In this document: positions 27,031-35,451 of the stretch, piece by piece
How the letters are laid out: every line of letters begins with the position of its first letter
Position numbering within the stretch: position 1 is the stretch's first letter
Assembly (NCBI RefSeq): GCF_042654985.1
Contig: NZ_JBHSMT010000024.1
Span: forward strand, 1 to 56,780
DNA: 56,780 nt
Reading direction: 5' to 3'
DNA from: Paraherbaspirillum soli
Lineage (GTDB): Bacteria; Pseudomonadota; Gammaproteobacteria; Burkholderiales; Burkholderiaceae_D
Translations under genes and position numbers: made by a program
The notes under the pieces: generated by a model
The model's input: the letters and a program-made list of their open reading frames with translations, nothing else
Databases searched by the model: none
Told to the model about the DNA's origin: nothing

Positions 27031-28298
27031 TGAGCACCGCTAATTATCACCGCGCGGCGCTGCGCGCTTTGATCGGTTCGGTGCTGACGGCAACGCTGTT
27101 GGCGGCTTGCGATAAAGGTTCCGCCAATGCAGCCAGCGCGACCAAGCCGGCTGCGGCCGACCAGGTCGCACTCGGCCGCTATCTGGCCAAGGCAGCCGAC
27201 TGCGCCGCTTGCCATACCACCGCCACCGGTGCACCGTTCGCCGGCGGCGTTGAGCTGGCTTCGCCGTTCGGTAAATTCTACGGCTCCAATATCACGCCGG
27301 ACAAAGAGCATGGCATCGGCAAATGGAGCGCCGAGCAGTTCTACAAAGCGCTGCATGACGGCGTGACGCCGGATCGCCATCTGTATCCGGCGATGCCGTA
27401 TACCTCGTACCGCTCGATGACGCGGGCCGACAGCGACGCCATTTACGCCTTCCTGATGCAAGTGAAGCCGGCCAAGGTCGTCAGCAAGCAAGCGGACCTG
27501 AAATTCCCGTACAACATGCGCTTCGGCATGATGTTCTGGAACGTGCCCTTCCTCAAGGATGGCTTGAGCGATGCCTCGGTCGGAAAATCGGCCAGCTGGC
27601 AGCGCGGCCGTTACCTCAGCAATGCGCTCGGCCACTGCGCCGAATGCCATTCGCCGCGCGGCGTGTTCGGCCAGCTGGATTTGTCCAAACCGCTGACCGG
27701 CGCTGCACTGGGACGGGTGGCCGCGCCCGACATCACGCCGGCCGGCTTGGCGGCGGTAGGCTGGACCGCGGCCGATTTGCAGACCTTCTTTGCGACCGGC
27801 GTCGCGCCGCAAGGTTCGGCCTATGGCGAGATGTTCCCGGTGGTGCATTTGAGCACCCAGCATCTGAGCAAGGACGACCTGAGCGCGATCACCACCTATC
27901 TGCTGGGCGACCAGCCGCCGACGCCGAAGCCGATCAAGGCGATCGCCGTCGACGCGACCGCACTGGATGCCGGCAAACGTCTTTACACCGCGGTCTGCGC
28001 CGGTTGCCACGGCTTCGAGGGTGAAGGCAAGCCGCATGTGGCGGTTGCGATGAAGGGCAACTCAACGGTGCGCAATGCCGATCCGCACAATCTGATCGTG
28101 GCGATGCTGGACGGCATCGAGGCGCAGAAATTTCCGGGCCTGGAAAACTTGCAGGAAATGCCTGGCTTTGCCGGCAAGCTGAACGACCAGGAGTTGGCGC
28201 AGTTGAGCAATTTTCTGCGTGCCGGTTGGGGCGGTCAGCCTGCCAATGTGAGCGCCGAGCAGGTCAAGGCATTGCGGCAAGCTGCAACTGCGCACTGA
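27030..28298 (+). CDS. Triheme cytochrome c lipoprotein of the molybdenum hydroxylase
   Basis: A 422-residue protein that begins with a lipoprotein signal (VLTATLLAAC, acylated Cys near residue 24). It has three CxxCH heme sites: CAACH (about 57), CAECH (about 204) and CAGCH (about 324). The three-domain layout resembles the cytochrome subunits of membrane-bound alcohol and aldehyde dehydrogenases. It would anchor the complex at the periplasmic face and pass electrons to the respiratory chain. A longer upstream frame exists, but the ATG at 27030 gives a proper signal and is coupled to the preceding stop. Confidence 0.92.
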   Translation: MSTANYHRAALRALIGSVLTATLLAACDKGSANAASATKPAAADQVALGRYLAKAADCAACHTTATGAPFAGGVELASPFGKFYGSNITPDKEHGIGKWSAEQFYKALHDGVTPDRHLYPAMPYTSYRSMTRADSDAIYAFLMQVKPAKVVSKQADLKFPYNMRFGMMFWNVPFLKDGLSDASVGKSASWQRGRYLSNALGHCAECHSPRGVFGQLDLSKPLTGAALGRVAAPDITPAGLAAVGWTAADLQTFFATGVAPQGSAYGEMFPVVHLSTQHLSKDDLSAITTYLLGDQPPTPKPIKAIAVDATALDAGKRLYTAVCAGCHGFEGEGKPHVAVAMKGNSTVRNADPHNLIVAMLDGIEAQKFPGLENLQEMPGFAGKLNDQELAQLSNFLRAGWGGQPANVSAEQVKALRQAATAH

Positions 28299-28385
28299 TT
28301 TTCCGACGCCTTGAAACAGGATCGGATGCGTCGGCGTCCGGTCCTGTTTTTCATTAAACTGAGCGACATTAAAAAAGGGGGAGCC

Positions 28386-29387
28386 ATGAACGCAGTTGAC
28401 TATCAGGTCCTGAAAAGCGCGGTCGGCTGGCTGCGGCAAGGCAAGCGGCTGGTGCTGGCAACGGTGGTCCGCAACTGGGGTTCGGCGCCGCGTCCGCTGG
28501 GCTCGTTGTTCGCGCTGACAGCCGACGGCGACTTCACCGGTTCGGTCTCGGGCGGCTGTATCGAGGACGATTTGATGCAGCGTTTTGCGACCGCGTTTCC
28601 GCAGCAGATCGAACTGGTCCGTTACGGCATCAGCGCCGAGCAAATGCGTCGTTTCGGCTTGCCCTGCGGCGGCACGCTGGAACTGGTGATCGAGCCGCTA
28701 TCCGATGCCGCCGCGCTGACGCCGTTGTTGGAAGCGGTTGCCGAGCGCCGGCTGGTGCAGCGGCGGCTGAACCTGCGCACCGGCGCTGCCCTGATCGAGC
28801 CGACCGAGGCCGATTTTGCGTTGCGTTTCAACGACGAAGAATTGGTGCAGGTATTCGGCCCGCGCTGGCGTTTGCTGATCATCGGCGCCGGCCAGGTGTC
28901 GGAATATCTGGCGCAAATGGCGCCGGCGCTGGATTTTTCGGTGTATCTGAACGACCCGCGCGAAGAGCAGCGGCGCAATTGGCAAGCCGGGCAGGTGACC
29001 TGGCTGGATGGCATGCCGGACGATGCCGTGCTGGCTTTCGCGCCGGACCGGCGCACCGTGATCGTGACGCTCAGTCACGACCCCAAGGTTGACGACATGG
29101 CGCTGATGGAGGCGCTGAAGACGGATGCGTTCTACGTCGGCGCGATCGGCTCGATGGCGAGTACCGTGGCGCGCAAGGAGCGGCTGCTGATGCTGGATCT
29201 CAGTCCGGAGCAGGTCGATCGCCTGCACGCGCCGATAGGCTTGTCTATCCTGAGCCGTTCACCGGCGGAGATTGCGGTGTCGATATTGGCGGAGTTGGTG
29301 TTGTTGCGTAATCGTGGGAGCGCTGGGGTGGCGGCTTCCAGTTGCGTTATTGGTGATACTGACGTGCGGATGGTTGAGCGGCCGTGA
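28386..29387 (+). CDS. XdhC/CoxI family molybdenum-cofactor maturation factor
   Basis: A 333-residue cytosolic protein. The N-terminal XdhC/CoxI domain shows VRNWGSAPRPLGSLFALTADGDFTGSVSGGCIEDDL and FGLPCGGTLELVIEP. The C-terminal Rossmann-like domain holds LLIIGAGQVSEYLAQMA, then DDMALMEALKTDAFYVGAIGS. XdhC proteins bind and sulfurate molybdenum cofactor and insert it into xanthine-dehydrogenase-type enzymes, which fits its place last in this operon. It lies 87 nt after the cytochrome gene with a strong AAAGGGGGAGCC ribosome site. The start at 28386 is preferred over an upstream in-frame alternative start. Confidence 0.9.
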   Translation: MNAVDYQVLKSAVGWLRQGKRLVLATVVRNWGSAPRPLGSLFALTADGDFTGSVSGGCIEDDLMQRFATAFPQQIELVRYGISAEQMRRFGLPCGGTLELVIEPLSDAAALTPLLEAVAERRLVQRRLNLRTGAALIEPTEADFALRFNDEELVQVFGPRWRLLIIGAGQVSEYLAQMAPALDFSVYLNDPREEQRRNWQAGQVTWLDGMPDDAVLAFAPDRRTVIVTLSHDPKVDDMALMEALKTDAFYVGAIGSMASTVARKERLLMLDLSPEQVDRLHAPIGLSILSRSPAEIAVSILAELVLLRNRGSAGVAASSCVIGDTDVRMVERP

Positions 29388-29700
29388 ATGGGCTGCGGGG
29401 CGCCGAGGGTTGTTTTTATGTGCTTTGGTCTTGACGATCTCACCTTTTCGCCCTGACGGCGACTCCCTTTCTTTTGCTTCGCCAAAAGAAAGGAAGCAAA
29501 GAAAAGGCGACCGCAAGCCACTGCCTTCCCTTCGGTCAGGTCCCCAAATGTGTCGTCTATCAGTCGGGTGTGAAGACAAACTCGCCTTCGGCTCAAACAT
29601 GTCTTCCCACAATTCCCGACTGACAGCCGCCACATTTGGCAGCGTCCCAATGCGGAATTCAACGTCAACAACAACCCCTCGGCGCTCTGTGGTTCGTCAA
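29388..29700. repeat. Gene-free repetitive stretch with a perfect hairpin
   Basis: No credible gene. CTTTCTTTTG (29467-29476) pairs perfectly with CAAAAGAAAG (29483-29492) around the loop cttcgc. The surrounding sequence encodes the SLSFASPKERKQRKG-type peptide that is often predicted in repetitive intergenic DNA of many Proteobacteria and is generally regarded as spurious. ORFs of 124-231 codons here on either strand are judged not to be genes. Confidence 0.6.
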
Positions 29701-29753
29701 TCGGGGACACAGTAATTCGGCACGCTACGGTGCCTTTTAAACTATGCCCCCGA
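29701..29753. repeat. Nested palindrome, GGGGACACAGT family, copy 2
   Basis: TCGGGGACACAGT at the left is partly complementary to ACTATGCCCCCGA at the right, with the same internal GGCAC/GTGCC hairpin and TAATTCGG motif as the copy at 22169. The right arm is followed by TTAACTAC, as in copy 3. Confidence 0.72.
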
Positions 29754-29768
29754 TTAACTACTACGTGC

Positions 29769-29864
29769 GTAGGGCGGATGAGCGTAGCGTTATCCGCCGC
29801 TCGATGTACCGCATGAGATTGACGCATATAAAACGGCGGAAGGCGCTGCGCTTTTCCTCCCTAC
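29769..29864. repeat. Palindromic intergenic repeat, GTAGG...CCTAC type, variant copy
   Basis: It opens with GTAGGGCGGATGAGCGTAGCG and closes with GCGCTTTTCCTCCCTAC. The half-sites are complementary with mismatches, and internal arms (TTATCCGCC, GGCGGAAGGCG) pair as well. It is related in layout to the better-conserved copies that flank hrpA. Confidence 0.6.
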
Positions 29865-30001
29865 ATAACCGGAAAGCCCAACATTTTCACCGCCATCGCA
29901 GCAAACATTGGGCTTTGCGATCCAAGCTACCGACGCTCTTTTATAAATTGTTCATTGGATCAACGGCAACCGCAGCAGCAACGTCAAACCCCACAGCTTC
30001 T

Positions 30002-30070
30002 GTAGTTAATCGGGGACACAGTAATTCGGTACGCCGCGGCGCCTCATAAACTATGTCCCCGATTAACTAC
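30002..30070. repeat. Nested palindrome, GGGGACACAGT family, copy 3 with 17-bp perfect ends
   Basis: GTAGTTAATCGGGGACA (30002-30018) is perfectly complementary to TGTCCCCGATTAACTAC (30054-30070). The core carries the shared AGTAATTCGG motif and a GC hairpin. This is the best-preserved copy in the window and lies just downstream of the minus-strand repressor gene, so it may also stop its transcription. Confidence 0.78.
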
Positions 30071-30100
30071 GCAATTTGATGAATAGCCATCAATTCAACT

Positions 30101-30523
30101 TCAATTGGACTTCAATTTCTTGGCGTGAGAAGGGCTCGTTGTGGGGGGAGATTGCTCGTCTTCACTAGCGCTTGCTGCCATTGAAATTTCAGGCAGAAGA
30201 GTTATAACCATCTGAGCAAATTGGTCTGGATTGATTTTGATTTTGCTCGCATTCACCATTTCAAATGCGCTACGTGCCGCCGTGCGAACCGCGTCAGTTG
30301 ATGCGCCGACGATACTTCCCCCGCTCTGTATACCTGTAATGACGAACTGAATATCAACGCCAGATTTAAACAGGGCTTCTAGATAGTCCGCTGAGGGAAA
30401 ACGCTCACCCGATTCATAGAGGAGCTGGGTTTTTTTCGTGACGCCACCGATCGCGCTGAAATCTGTTTGGTTCATTCCAAGGCGCGAACGTTCGCTTTTT
30501 AATCTCGTCCCAATAGACACCAA
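30101..30523 (-). CDS. XRE-family repressor-like DNA-binding protein, phage type
   Basis: A 140-residue protein. The N-terminal helix-turn-helix (IGTRLKSERSRLGMNQTDFSAIGGVTKKTQLLYESGERFPSADYLEAL) is of the Cro/CI type common in prophage repressors of Burkholderiales. It continues with DIQFVITGIQSGG and an Ala/Ser-rich C-terminal region without a peptidase motif. It is transcribed divergently from a small HTH protein across a 94-bp gap, the layout of a phage switch region. No integrase, portal or capsid genes are nearby, so this is probably a remnant or a domesticated regulator. Confidence 0.8.
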   Translation of the reverse strand: MVSIGTRLKSERSRLGMNQTDFSAIGGVTKKTQLLYESGERFPSADYLEALFKSGVDIQFVITGIQSGGSIVGASTDAVRTAARSAFEMVNASKIKINPDQFAQMVITLLPEISMAASASEDEQSPPTTSPSHAKKLKSN

Positions 30524-30617
30524 AAGTCTCCAAAAAAACTCTTTACAAGTAAACCAAATGGTTACATAATTAATACTTCAATAAGGCACCATTCGGTGTC
30601 CAAATGAGGGGCTAACT
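30524..30617. promoter_or_regulatory. Divergent regulatory region with candidate operators
   Basis: 94 bp between the divergent repressor-like and Cro-like genes, markedly AT-rich. An imperfect dyad GTAAACC-AAAT-GGTTAC covers 30549-30565, and a short CACC-ATTC-GGTG dyad lies near 30588-30598. Either could be an operator for one or both HTH proteins. The assignment is inference from position. Confidence 0.45.
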
Positions 30618-30827
30618 ATGACAGGCGAGCAAGTAAAGCGCAAGTTGCGCCAGCAAGGAACGACGATGCGCCAATGGGCGCATGAGCATGGATTCAATTA
30701 CACCCTGGTGTCGCGCATTATCCGCGGCGTCCAGAAGGGAAATTTCGGCAAGGGGCATCAGGTCGCAGTCGCCCTTGGCATGAAAGAAGAGTCGCAAACC
30801 GTTTCAACCCACTATGAAAACGCTTAA
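30618..30827 (+). CDS. Small Cro-like DNA-binding protein
   Basis: A 69-residue protein whose central part (MRQWAHEHGFNYTLVSRIIRGVQKGNFGKGHQVAVALGMK) is a helix-turn-helix of the type found in small phage-encoded regulators. These pair a short recognition helix with the G-x-GxxHxxAVxLG tail. It faces the larger XRE repressor and precedes the 120-residue unknown gene by 14 nt, so the two are probably co-transcribed. Ribosome site: GAGGGGCTAACT. Confidence 0.75.
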   Translation: MTGEQVKRKLRQQGTTMRQWAHEHGFNYTLVSRIIRGVQKGNFGKGHQVAVALGMKEESQTVSTHYENA

Positions 30828-30841
30828 CTCCAGGAGCTTGT

Positions 30842-31204
30842 ATGACCTACGCTAAAAAGCCGGATCAAACTTTCATCTTCCCACCTGTACGCGACACGCC
30901 TGAACCCGAAGCCCTGCACAAGCCGTTCTCCTGGCTGGTCGAGGCGCTACGGCACGATGCGGACGCGCTACGCTCATCCAAAACCAAAAACTACTGCTTG
31001 GGCATCCAAACCTGTCTGGAGCTGATCCACGCCACTGACCTGGCCAGCGGCATTTATGCCGACCCGGCACACCCGCCGCTGCTGAGCGTCACCGCCCGCG
31101 AGCGGTTGATGCTGTTTGCGATCGACGCTTGCGGCGATCTGGCGGAAACGGCTGCTGCGGATATCGAGCGCCGCAATGCCAAGCACGTAAAAGAACGTCG
31201 ATAA
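30842..31204 (+). CDS. Conserved-looking hypothetical protein, phage-regulator neighbour
   Basis: I do not recognise this 120-residue protein. It has no signal peptide, no membrane helix and no obvious enzyme motif. It looks mostly alpha-helical (FSWLVEALRHDADALRSSKTKNYCLGIQTCLELI, then SVTARERLMLFAIDACGDLAETAAADIERRN), with two cysteines in the middle and a basic tail. The start has a good CAGGAGCTTGT site. It follows the Cro-like gene and ends four bases before a palindromic repeat. A role tied to the phage-like switch is only contextual. Confidence 0.65.
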   Translation: MTYAKKPDQTFIFPPVRDTPEPEALHKPFSWLVEALRHDADALRSSKTKNYCLGIQTCLELIHATDLASGIYADPAHPPLLSVTARERLMLFAIDACGDLAETAAADIERRNAKHVKERR

Positions 31205-31207
31205 GTC

Positions 31208-31326
31208 CGTAGGTCGGAAAAGCGCAGCGTCTTCCGACGTTCTGTGCGAATCGCCGAAAAGGCCAAGGGCTTGACCGGCTGATGCGATTCACGCCGTCGG
31301 AAGGCGCTACGCTTTTCCGACCTACG
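31208..31326. repeat. Palindromic intergenic repeat CGTAGGTCGGAAAAGCG, copy upstream of hrpA
   Basis: A 119-bp element with perfect 17-bp terminal inverted repeats (CGTAGGTCGGAAAAGCG / CGCTTTTCCGACCTACG) and inner complementary arms CTTCCGACG / CGTCGGAAG. A second copy in the same orientation lies downstream of hrpA at 35452-35574. Confidence 0.82.
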
Positions 31327-31353
31327 TATCTCGGGCTGGCTCCAGCGATTAAA

Positions 31354-31411
31354 GATTCAAGAATTTTCTTGAATCGCCTCTATACAGAGTGGCGATGCCG
31401 CTCTGTATAAT
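31354..31411 (+). promoter_or_regulatory. hrpA promoter region with two perfect dyads
   Basis: GATTCAAGAA-TT-TTCTTGAATC (31354-31375) is a perfect 10-bp dyad. TATACAGAG-N11-CTCTGTATA (31381-31409) is a perfect 9-bp dyad that overlaps a TATAAT -10 box (31406-31411). The -10 box is only 9 nt from the hrpA ATG and no Shine-Dalgarno sequence is visible, which suggests a leaderless or near-leaderless transcript. Repressor binding to the dyads is inferred. Confidence 0.5.
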
Positions 31412-31420
31412 CCCATCCTC

Positions 31421-34400
31421 ATGTCAGCACCAGAATCCACCAAACCATCGCGGTCATCCGATCGCCCAAGCCCCCAACGCAGCGGCCCCCGTTCGTCGCA
31501 GCCGCGCTCCGGGTCACCTCGTCCAGAATCCGCGCGTTCCAATGCGCCGCGGCCGGCGCCTGAGCGCAATCCCTTGCCGCCTATCGTCTTTCCCGAAGAA
31601 TTGCCGGTGTCCGGCAAGCGCGATGAAATCTCTGCCGCCATCAGTGCGCATCAGGTCATCATCGTGTGCGGTGAAACCGGGTCCGGCAAAACCACGCAGT
31701 TGCCCAAAATCTGCCTTGAGCTGGGCCGCGGGCAAACCGGTCTGATCGGTCACACCCAGCCGCGCCGGATTGCCGCGTCCTCGACCGCCAAGCGGATCGC
31801 GCAGGAACTCAATTCGCCGCCGGGTGAGCTGGTCGGCTACAAGGTGCGTTTCAACGACACGCTGAGCAAAGGCGCCTGGGTCAAATTGATGACCGACGGC
31901 ATCTTGCTGGCCGAGACCCAGACCGATCCCTTGCTGCGCCAGTACGACACCATCATCATTGATGAGGCGCATGAGCGCAGCCTGAATATCGACTTCTTGC
32001 TCGGCTACCTGAAGCAGTTGCTGCCCAAACGCCCCGATCTGAAAGTCATCATCACTTCGGCGACGATTGATGCCGACCGCTTTGCCCGTCACTTCGGCCA
32101 GCCGGAGCGGCCGGCCCCGGTGATCGAGGTATCCGGGCGGCTGTATCCGGTCGAAGTGCGCTATCGGCCGGTCGACAATGCCGATCGCAGCGGCATCAAT
32201 CCGGCCGCTGCGGCGGCCAAGCCGAATGCGGCCCCCAGCGCAGCCCAGCGCGACCGCGATCAACGCGACCTGATGGATGCGGTGGTCGATGCGGTGGATG
32301 AACTGGCGCGCATCGGTTCCGGCGATGTGTTGGTGTTCCTGCCCGGCGAGCGCGAAATCCGCGATGCGGCCGAGGCGCTGCGCAAGCATCATCCGGCCCA
32401 TGTCGAGATCCTGCCGTTGTTCGCCCGCCTGTCGGCGCAAGAGCAGGAGCGGGTGTTCAAGATTTCCAATGCGCGCCGCATCGTACTGGCGACCAACGTC
32501 GCCGAGACGTCGCTGACCGTGCCCGGCATTCGTTACGTGGTGGATGCCGGTCTGGCGCGGGTCAAGCGCTACAGCTATCGCAACAAGGTGGAACAACTGC
32601 AGATCGAGCCGATCGCGCAGTCCGCCGCCAACCAGCGCGCCGGCCGTTGCGGCCGGGTCGCCGCCGGCGTTTGCATCCGGCTGTATGAAGAACAGGATTA
32701 TCTGCAGCGGCCGAAATTTACCGAGCCGGAAATTTTGCGCTCGTCGCTGGCCTCGGTCATTTTGCGGATGAAATCGTTGCATCTGACCGATGTCGAAACC
32801 TTCCCGTTTATCGAGCCGCCGCCGGGCCGGGCCATCGCCGATGGCTACCAGCTGTTGCAGGAATTGGGCGCGGTCGACGACAACAATCAGCTGACCAAGA
32901 CCGGCCGCCAACTGGCCAAATTGCCGCTCGATCCGAGAGTCGGCAGGATGATCCTGGCAGCGCTGGAAAACGTCTGCCTGAACGAAGTGCTGATCATCGC
33001 CGCCGCGTTGTCGGTGCAGGACCCGCGCGACCGGCCGCTGGAAGCGCAGGGCGCGGCGGATCAGGCGCACAAGAAATTTGCCGATGAAAAATCGGAATTC
33101 CAGAGCTATCTGAAAATCTGGAAATGGTTTGAAGAAGCGATCGAACACAAGAAAACCAATCGTCAGTTGCAGGACAACTGCCGCGCCAATTTCCTGTCGC
33201 AATTGCGGCTGCGCGAATGGCGCGATGTGCACTCGCAGCTGCTGACCATCGTGCGCGAGCAGGGCTGGCGTTTGAACGAGGCTCCCGCGACTTACGAGCA
33301 ATTGCATTGCGCCTTGCTGACCGGCTTGCTCGGCAACGTCGGTTTCAAGGCCGAGGACGAGCCGCATTATCTGGGCGCGCGCGGCATCAAGTTCCATATC
33401 TGGCCCGGCTCGCATCTGCTGAAGAAGGCCGGCAAATGGACCATGGCGGCCGAGCTGGTCGATACCAGCCGCCTGTATGCGCGCTGCATCGCACAGATCC
33501 AGCCGGAATGGCTGGAGCGGGTCGGCGCCCATTTGCTGAAAAAATCGTATGGCGAACCGCGCTGGGAAAAACGCACCGCGCAAGTCTCGGCGTCCGAGCG
33601 GGCCACCCTGTACGGCCTGGTGGTGTATAGCCAGCGCCGGATCAATTTCGGCTTGATCAATCCGCAGGAGGCGCGCGAGATTTTTATCCGCGATGCGCTG
33701 GTCGGCGGCGAGTTCGATACCCGTGCGCCGTTCTTTGCGCATAACCAGAAACTGATACGCGAAATCGAGAACCTGGAGCACAAGTCGCGCCGTCTCGACG
33801 TGCTGGTGGATGAAGAGCTGATCGCGGCGTTTTACGACCAGCTGATTCCGGCCGATATCTGCAACGGCATCGCATTTGAAAAATGGCACAAGGAGGCCAC
33901 CGCCAGCAGTCCCAAACTGCTGTTCCTGAATCGCGACGACTTGATGCGGCACGAGGCCGCCGGCGTCACCACCGAGCTGTTCCCCAAGGTGATGCGGGTG
34001 GCCGGCATCGAAATGGCGCTGTCCTACCACTTCGAGCCCGGCACGCCGCGCGACGGCGTGACCTTGACCGTGCCGCTGTATGCGCTGAACCAGGTCTACC
34101 TGGATCGTTGCGACTGGCTGGTGGCCGGCATGCTGAAGGAAAAAGTGCATCTGCTGCTGAAGTCATTGCCGCAGAAACTGCGCCGCAACTGCGTGCCGCT
34201 GCCGGATTACGCCGCCGGCTTTTGCGAGCGAATCCAGGCTCGGCATGCCTTCGGCCACGGCAATCTGCTGGATGCGCTGATCGCCGACATCCGCAGCGAA
34301 ACCACGGTCGCCGTACGCAGCACCGACTTCAAGCTGGAAACCTTGCCGGCCCATCATTCGATGAATTTCAAGGTGGTCGACGAACATGGCAGGCAGTTGG

Positions 34401-35437
34401 ACATGGGCCGCAATCTGGCGGCACTGCAAGCCGAGCTTGGCGGTCAGGCGCGCGAGAGTTTCCAGAAGCTGGCGGAAAAGACCGCAGTGGCTGGCAGCGA
34501 GCAGGCTGTTATCGAAAATGCGCCGCCGGCCAAGCAGGGAAGTGCGACCAAACCGGCTGCGCAGGCCGGCAGCGGTACTCCAGCCCAATTCAGCAACCTG
34601 ACCAGCTGGACCTTTGGCGAGCTGCCGGAACTGCTGGAAATCCAGCAGGGCAAGCAGACCTTGATCGGCTTTCCGGCGCTGGTCGACAAGCAGTCGCATT
34701 GCGACCTCGAAGTGTTCGACGACCCGAATGAGGCGGCGCGGATACACCGGCTGGGATTGCGCCGCCTGTTTGCGTTGCAGTTGAAAGAGCAGTTGAAATT
34801 TTTGGAGAAGAATATCCCCGGGCTGCAGCAAATGGGGATGCAATTCATGGCGCTCGGCTCGCAGGAAGAGTTGCGCGACCAGATCATTTTCGCCGGTCTG
34901 GAACGCGCCTGTCTGCAAGCGCCGTTGCCAAAGAATGCGGCGGAATTCAACCAGCGCAAGGATGAAGGCAAGTCGCGCCTGGGTTTGCTGTGCAATGAAA
35001 TCGCCCGTTTGGCATCGCTGATCCTGACCGAATATCATGGCTTGCCGAAGAAGCTGCAAGGGGCCAAGGGTCATGCGCAGGCGGTGGCCGATATGCAGTC
35101 GCAGCTGCAAAATCTGGTCGGCAAACGCTTTATTGCCGATAACGATTACGCCAACCTGACGCATTTCCCGCGCTACCTGAAAGCCGTCAACGTCCGCCTG
35201 GAAAAGCTGCGCGCCGACCCGGTCCGCGACGCACGGCTGATGAGTGAATGGGCGCAAGCGGCGACATCGTGGCAACGGGCGCCCCGCCAAAGCAATCGCG
35301 GCGCCGATCCGAAAATGCAGGAATTTCGCTGGCTGCTGGAAGAGTTGCGGGTATCGCTGTTCGCGCAGGAATTGAAGACGCCGATGCCGGTGTCGGTCAA
35401 GCGCCTGCAAAAAGTGTGGGAATCGATGCAGCGCTGA
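31421..35437 (+). CDS. hrpA: ATP-dependent RNA helicase HrpA
   Basis: A 1338-residue DEAH-box helicase (E. coli HrpA is about 1300). A Pro/Ser/Arg-rich disordered N-terminus of about 60 residues precedes motif I GETGSGKTTQLPK (near 87), the DEAH box IIDEAHERSLN, motif III TSATID, and motif VI QSAANQRAGRCGRV. The winged-helix and ratchet domains follow, then OB-fold and HrpA-specific C-terminal domains ending LKTPMPVSVKRLQKVWESMQR. HrpA acts on RNA and stalled ribosomes and affects mRNA processing. It stands alone, bracketed by two copies of the same palindromic repeat. Confidence 0.95.
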   Translation: MSAPESTKPSRSSDRPSPQRSGPRSSQPRSGSPRPESARSNAPRPAPERNPLPPIVFPEELPVSGKRDEISAAISAHQVIIVCGETGSGKTTQLPKICLELGRGQTGLIGHTQPRRIAASSTAKRIAQELNSPPGELVGYKVRFNDTLSKGAWVKLMTDGILLAETQTDPLLRQYDTIIIDEAHERSLNIDFLLGYLKQLLPKRPDLKVIITSATIDADRFARHFGQPERPAPVIEVSGRLYPVEVRYRPVDNADRSGINPAAAAAKPNAAPSAAQRDRDQRDLMDAVVDAVDELARIGSGDVLVFLPGEREIRDAAEALRKHHPAHVEILPLFARLSAQEQERVFKISNARRIVLATNVAETSLTVPGIRYVVDAGLARVKRYSYRNKVEQLQIEPIAQSAANQRAGRCGRVAAGVCIRLYEEQDYLQRPKFTEPEILRSSLASVILRMKSLHLTDVETFPFIEPPPGRAIADGYQLLQELGAVDDNNQLTKTGRQLAKLPLDPRVGRMILAALENVCLNEVLIIAAALSVQDPRDRPLEAQGAADQAHKKFADEKSEFQSYLKIWKWFEEAIEHKKTNRQLQDNCRANFLSQLRLREWRDVHSQLLTIVREQGWRLNEAPATYEQLHCALLTGLLGNVGFKAEDEPHYLGARGIKFHIWPGSHLLKKAGKWTMAAELVDTSRLYARCIAQIQPEWLERVGAHLLKKSYGEPRWEKRTAQVSASERATLYGLVVYSQRRINFGLINPQEAREIFIRDALVGGEFDTRAPFFAHNQKLIREIENLEHKSRRLDVLVDEELIAAFYDQLIPADICNGIAFEKWHKEATASSPKLLFLNRDDLMRHEAAGVTTELFPKVMRVAGIEMALSYHFEPGTPRDGVTLTVPLYALNQVYLDRCDWLVAGMLKEKVHLLLKSLPQKLRRNCVPLPDYAAGFCERIQARHAFGHGNLLDALIADIRSETTVAVRSTDFKLETLPAHHSMNFKVVDEHGRQLDMGRNLAALQAELGGQARESFQKLAEKTAVAGSEQAVIENAPPAKQGSATKPAAQAGSGTPAQFSNLTSWTFGELPELLEIQQGKQTLIGFPALVDKQSHCDLEVFDDPNEAARIHRLGLRRLFALQLKEQLKFLEKNIPGLQQMGMQFMALGSQEELRDQIIFAGLERACLQAPLPKNAAEFNQRKDEGKSRLGLLCNEIARLASLILTEYHGLPKKLQGAKGHAQAVADMQSQLQNLVGKRFIADNDYANLTHFPRYLKAVNVRLEKLRADPVRDARLMSEWAQAATSWQRAPRQSNRGADPKMQEFRWLLEELRVSLFAQELKTPMPVSVKRLQKVWESMQR

Positions 35438-35451
35438 TGCCAGGTGAATGA

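Noticed and set aside
29132..29827. A 231-codon minus-strand frame and overlapping plus-strand frames at the XdhC 3' end
   Set aside because: They run through repetitive intergenic DNA and palindromes; the encoded peptides are of the widely mispredicted type.
31514..34150. An 878-codon open frame on the minus strand inside hrpA
   Set aside because: It is antisense to a fully conserved helicase, has biased composition and no family match; long antisense frames are expected in GC-rich genes.
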